From Niabella agricola (GTDB lineage: Bacteria > Bacteroidota > Bacteroidia > Chitinophagales > Chitinophagaceae), in assembly GCF_021538615.1 (NCBI RefSeq), contig NZ_JAJHIZ010000003.1, positions 558,001 through 622,000 on the forward strand: a stretch of 64,000 nt of DNA, in the 5' to 3' direction. Each line of letters opens with the position of its first letter. Within the stretch, counting starts at the first letter, position 1. Shown piece by piece: positions 61,036 to 64,000 of the stretch. The notes beneath the pieces were generated by a model, which was not told the origin of the DNA, did no database searches, and saw nothing but the letters and a program-made list of their open reading frames with translations. Both the position numbers and the translations under genes were made by a program.

Positions 61036-62127
61036 TTATTTTTTAAAGGCGCTGTCCAACACCTGAAATGCGGCTTTTGTTACATCCGGAGGAAAGTCAT
61101 GTCCGGCTTCGGGGAAAAAGGCATACAGGGCACCGGGCGCATGATACAGTTCATAGACTTTCCGTATGTTTTTCAGCCCGGCTCTTACCCCTTCAATACT
61201 AAAGTTGGCATCCCGTAATGGGGAATTGGTCAAGAAGATCCGCGGTGCAATAGCGGCGATGACCTCATCAAAGTCAAACGGGATCTTTTCAGCATTTAAA
61301 TGATATTTTTCTTTTAGCAGGGGCATATACCGTTTTTGCGACCAGGGTCCCAGCTTTCCGCCATATTGCTTTTCCATAGCCGGCCCCAGGTCGTAGTATG
61401 GGAATAAGGTCCATCCGCAGCTGGCGATAACGACCTTTACCCGCTGATCAAAGGCGCCCAGGAAAATGGCATTATGTCCGCCCAGCGAATGCCCGATTAC
61501 CGCTATTTTATCCGGGTTCACAAAAGACAGTGACTGTAAATAATCCACACAACGGATATGATTAAAAATACCTTTCATAGTGCCCGACTGATAGCGGTCT
61601 CTGTCAAAGTCATAATTTACCAGGTCGCCAAAACTGGGATAGTCCGGGGCCAGTACTACGTATCCCCGCTCAGCCAGTTTTTTGGCATAATCCCTGTTGG
61701 CCAATGCGCTTTGTCCTGCAACCGATAGTTTTCCCAGCCTATCGGTCCCATGCAAGGCTATCACGGCCGGAGCGCGCCCTCCTGTTGTATACCCGGCAGG
61801 TACATATAACAGGGCCGGCAACGCTTCACCTTTTTCAACAGTAAATTTTATGGTATACCTTGTATAAGTGGATTCCATTACACTGTCAAGAACCAGGGTA
61901 TTAAATGGAGGATGATTCTTTAACCGAGGTAAGGGCCCCATCGCTTCCTGCATATGCGCCAGCACCGCTTTCCGTTTTTTATTCCATTGATCAACCGTTG
62001 TGATGGGCGTTCCACGGTACACCAGGAGCTCCTGATGTCTGATGTTCTTCTTGCTCACCATGCAGGCTGCTGCAAACATCAGGATACAGAACCCGGGAAT
62101 CATCCTGTTATAAATAGTAGCTAACAT
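61036..62127 (-). CDS. Alpha/beta hydrolase (dienelactone hydrolase/acetyl xylan esterase-like), lipoprotein
   Basis: 363 residues. The N terminus (FCILMFAAACMVS) carries a lipobox AAAC. The hydrolase domain has VIALHGTDRLGK, the nucleophile elbow VIGHSLGGHNAIFLG, ASCGWTLFPYY, and a late HDFPPDV His, with Asp probably in TNSPLRDANFS. An esterase removing acyl groups from carbohydrates is plausible in this context, but the family is broad. Followed 100 bp downstream on the same strand only by the ArsR operon end, convergent. Confidence 0.75.
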   Translation of the reverse strand: MLATIYNRMIPGFCILMFAAACMVSKKNIRHQELLVYRGTPITTVDQWNKKRKAVLAHMQEAMGPLPRLKNHPPFNTLVLDSVMESTYTRYTIKFTVEKGEALPALLYVPAGYTTGGRAPAVIALHGTDRLGKLSVAGQSALANRDYAKKLAERGYVVLAPDYPSFGDLVNYDFDRDRYQSGTMKGIFNHIRCVDYLQSLSFVNPDKIAVIGHSLGGHNAIFLGAFDQRVKVVIASCGWTLFPYYDLGPAMEKQYGGKLGPWSQKRYMPLLKEKYHLNAEKIPFDFDEVIAAIAPRIFLTNSPLRDANFSIEGVRAGLKNIRKVYELYHAPGALYAFFPEAGHDFPPDVTKAAFQVLDSAFKK

Positions 62128-62227
62128 CTTACTTTTTTTAAAGAAACATACATTACTAAGGAAACCACCGCTTGCCGACCGGTTCCTTTGCGGTTGCCAT
62201 TAATTGCTTCCGGGAACAGGAGCCGCG

Positions 62228-63535
62228 CTATGCCGGTATACTAAAGCGGATCAGGTCCGACACCGTTTTACCCGCCCTTGTAACACGGGCAATGGTATAG
62301 ATATAACCATCGGCACTTACCGCTATGGCATTCACATAGGCGGGTCTTCCGCCATCCGCATAGAACACAGGCCCGTGATCCCGGTAAGCTTCCGATGGAA
62401 TATGATAAGTAACCAGGTGCAGGTTTTCGGGTCCCCGTGCAGCACCTTTGGCAATGGCGGCTGCTCCCCTCAGCCATTTTCCTTTTTCATAAATCGGTCC
62501 GCCTGTAAGATAATAAATGGTTTCATTGTCCGGTCCCAGGGCAAAGCCCAGGTATCCATAACTAAACTGATCATACATACCGCTGCGTCTGGATGGTTCA
62601 GACGTCAATCTTGGGCCGAGCGACAGGTCCTGCGTTAATGGATCAAACTTAAACAGATATCCTGAATTGCCGTGAACGCCGTACACCTGCTTCGATTGCG
62701 GGTGCCAGAACACTTTTCTCCAGTTATAGGCCATACTGCCCGGCTGTGTAAAATCATAAACACCGAAATAATCCTTCTTCAGATCCACCTGCTCCAAGCC
62801 ATACAAAGCATCTGCAGCAGGATTATAACACAAAACAGCACCCTCTGCTGTTGATGCGAATACATGCCCGCTCCGGGGGTCAACCACCAAAGAACGGCAT
62901 AATGAACGGAAATCTTTCCCCGGAATACCATTTTCCCCTTCCCCGCTTATCCTCCCTTTATTTTTCAGCACACCGGTTTTCACATCATAAAAAATAAAGT
63001 TACCCGTGGGCCAGCTAATACAAAAAATATGGCCCCGGATGGTATCCATTACCATAGACACCGCTCCTTCGCCACCCGGGATCATTGCCCGTGATGTTGT
63101 GCGACCTGTGACTGTGTCATACGATAAAATATGCCCACCCCGGTACAACCCATAGCCGGGTGGTGGATTACGCGGCAACCGGTCCATTCCATCGATCAGC
63201 TCGTAATAGCCAATATGTGTGGCAAAAAACAATTTTCCGTCATACTCATAAAACGATACGTGGCTTTTTCCCTGGGCAATGCATTGCGCGCTATCTTCAC
63301 CGCATAGCTCAGATAGATCTCCCATACACCGGGTAGTAACCGCAGCCGGATCAAAAACAAAAAACCGGCCTGCCACATTGTGTTTTTCAGACGAAAGCAC
63401 ATAATACACCTTACCGTCACCGGCAATGGTAACAGCATTATAGGTATCATGCGCATCCGCAAAACCGGAGTCAAATACTTCGGCGATCATTGTCCTTTCT
63501 GCAACTGGAAGCTCCAGGGTACTTACCGGCATCAT
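62228..63535 (-). CDS. Uncharacterised beta-propeller-like protein
   Basis: 435 residues. Repeated blade-like strands are visible: YNAVTIAGDGKVYYVLSSE, KSHVSFYEYDGKLFFATHIG, GAVSMVMDTIRGHIFCISW, RSLVVDPRSGHVFASTAEG, KVFWHPQSKQVYGVHGNSG, GFALGPDNETIYYLTGG, NAIAVSADGYIYTIARV. This suggests a seven-bladed propeller. No signal peptide; an in-frame stop upstream excludes a longer N terminus with one, so it is probably cytoplasmic unless the start is misassembled. No enzyme family is recognised. 100 bp upstream of the alpha/beta hydrolase on the same strand. Confidence 0.6.
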   Translation of the reverse strand: MMPVSTLELPVAERTMIAEVFDSGFADAHDTYNAVTIAGDGKVYYVLSSEKHNVAGRFFVFDPAAVTTRCMGDLSELCGEDSAQCIAQGKSHVSFYEYDGKLFFATHIGYYELIDGMDRLPRNPPPGYGLYRGGHILSYDTVTGRTTSRAMIPGGEGAVSMVMDTIRGHIFCISWPTGNFIFYDVKTGVLKNKGRISGEGENGIPGKDFRSLCRSLVVDPRSGHVFASTAEGAVLCYNPAADALYGLEQVDLKKDYFGVYDFTQPGSMAYNWRKVFWHPQSKQVYGVHGNSGYLFKFDPLTQDLSLGPRLTSEPSRRSGMYDQFSYGYLGFALGPDNETIYYLTGGPIYEKGKWLRGAAAIAKGAARGPENLHLVTYHIPSEAYRDHGPVFYADGGRPAYVNAIAVSADGYIYTIARVTRAGKTVSDLIRFSIPA

Positions 63536-63831
63536 GCTCTTTTTTTTATTCGCTGCGTGTTTGTGGTACTGATCAGCGATGGTTATGAAACATTAGGGTT
63601 ATTCTACTTAAGTCATGCCTGCACCAGGATGCAAGCGTATATTGCAGCCGGCATAAATATCCTGATCCGGCCGGCCCGTTGCTATACCGCAAAAATGGCT
63701 TTATCTTCTAAACGGCGGTATTGCCACAATCGTATTTTTATGCGTACTTAGTCTTCAAAAAATCATCTGTTCAACCGTTTAAAATTGTATTTTTCGGCAT
63801 ACTTTCGTTTACGTACACGAAAATACTCCAT

Positions 63832-64000
63832 ATGAAGAAATTATTCCTGATTCCACTACTGGTTTTGATAGCGACCGGGAGCAATGGCCAGAACCACCGG
63901 TCGTTAACGATTGTCACTTTCGGAAACTCGACCACCGCTTTAAGAGCCAATGTAAAGAAAGTATATGCCCAGCGGCTGCACGAGCAGCTGGACGCTCTCG
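63832..64000 (+). CDS. SGNH-type hydrolase, N-terminal part
   Basis: 56 codons before the window ends. A signal peptide (MKKLFLIPLLVLIATGSNG) is followed by SLTIVTFGNSTTALRANVKK and VYAQRLHEQL, the block I region of SGNH hydrolases with GNS in place of GDS and the serine kept. Probably an esterase related to the one at 56858-58048. Divergent from the propeller gene across 296 bp in which no other gene is seen. Confidence 0.75.
   Translation, partial: MKKLFLIPLLVLIATGSNGQNHRSLTIVTFGNSTTALRANVKKVYAQRLHEQLDAL

Overview
The window looks like a chromosomal segment of a Bacteroidota bacterium, most likely a Chitinophagaceae-type soil or plant-associated member. Supporting signs are a SusC/SusD pair with SusE/F-like discoidin lipoproteins, a fused DAHP synthase-chorismate mutase, bacillithiol genes, TAnnTTTG-type promoter boxes, almost no Shine-Dalgarno sequences, and a histone-H1-like SWIB protein. 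The genus is inferred from family content only; no search was run.

Layout. 1-1.9 kb: the 5' end of bshC, divergent purU, and a small GlsB/YeaQ membrane protein. 2.0-9.9 kb: one minus-strand aromatic amino acid operon, transcribed pheA, aminotransferase, tyrA, DAHP synthase-chorismate mutase, aroB, aroA, aroC. In front of pheA lies an unannotated 27-codon leader ORF with nine Phe codons plus Trp and Tyr, followed by an intrinsic terminator and a competing antiterminator arm. This reads as a complete ribosome-mediated attenuator and is the strongest regulatory discovery in the window. 10-23.5 kb: housekeeping and envelope genes (OmpA/TSP3 protein, DUF6624 lipoprotein, lipB, rluD-like, bglX, dedA, dicarboxylate symporter, amino acid permease, yebC, ytxJ).

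23.5-31.4 kb: a tRNA-Met(CAU) locus with two upstream tandem copies whose anticodon 3' arm is replaced by a palindrome. It is followed by a 7.5 kb island bounded by a perfect 25 bp direct repeat of the tRNA 3' end and terminator. The island holds a GIY-YIG nuclease, an orphan tRNA 3' half, an IS110 remnant, a broken cyclic beta-glucan synthase gene, an ABC-type MacAB/Lol-like exporter with adaptor, and a membrane-anchored GyrI-like protein. No integrase remains.

32-63.8 kb: carbohydrate utilisation. A CBM9-like protein, M28 peptidase and SWIB protein precede a GH28-like protein and a kinase, sugar isomerase and tandem aldolase operon with a divergent GntR-type regulator. A large minus-strand polysaccharide utilisation operon runs SusC, SusD, two DUF5000-type lipoproteins, two unassigned putative glycosidases and a GH78 alpha-L-rhamnosidase. 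A second operon carries GH20 hexosaminidase, an SGNH esterase and an alpha/beta hydrolase. Both operons carry the same 15-mer about 240 bp upstream of their first start codons, suggesting joint control. The enzymes suggest a rhamnose- and HexNAc-containing, possibly esterified glycan. An ArsR/AHSA1 pair with twin palindromic operators, another hydrolase, a beta-propeller-like protein and the start of an SGNH hydrolase close the window.

A thread through the first 15 kb is a family of degenerate short-word arrays (AACCTGAAAC/TCTCAAATCT type) between genes and, in frame, inside aroA and lipB.
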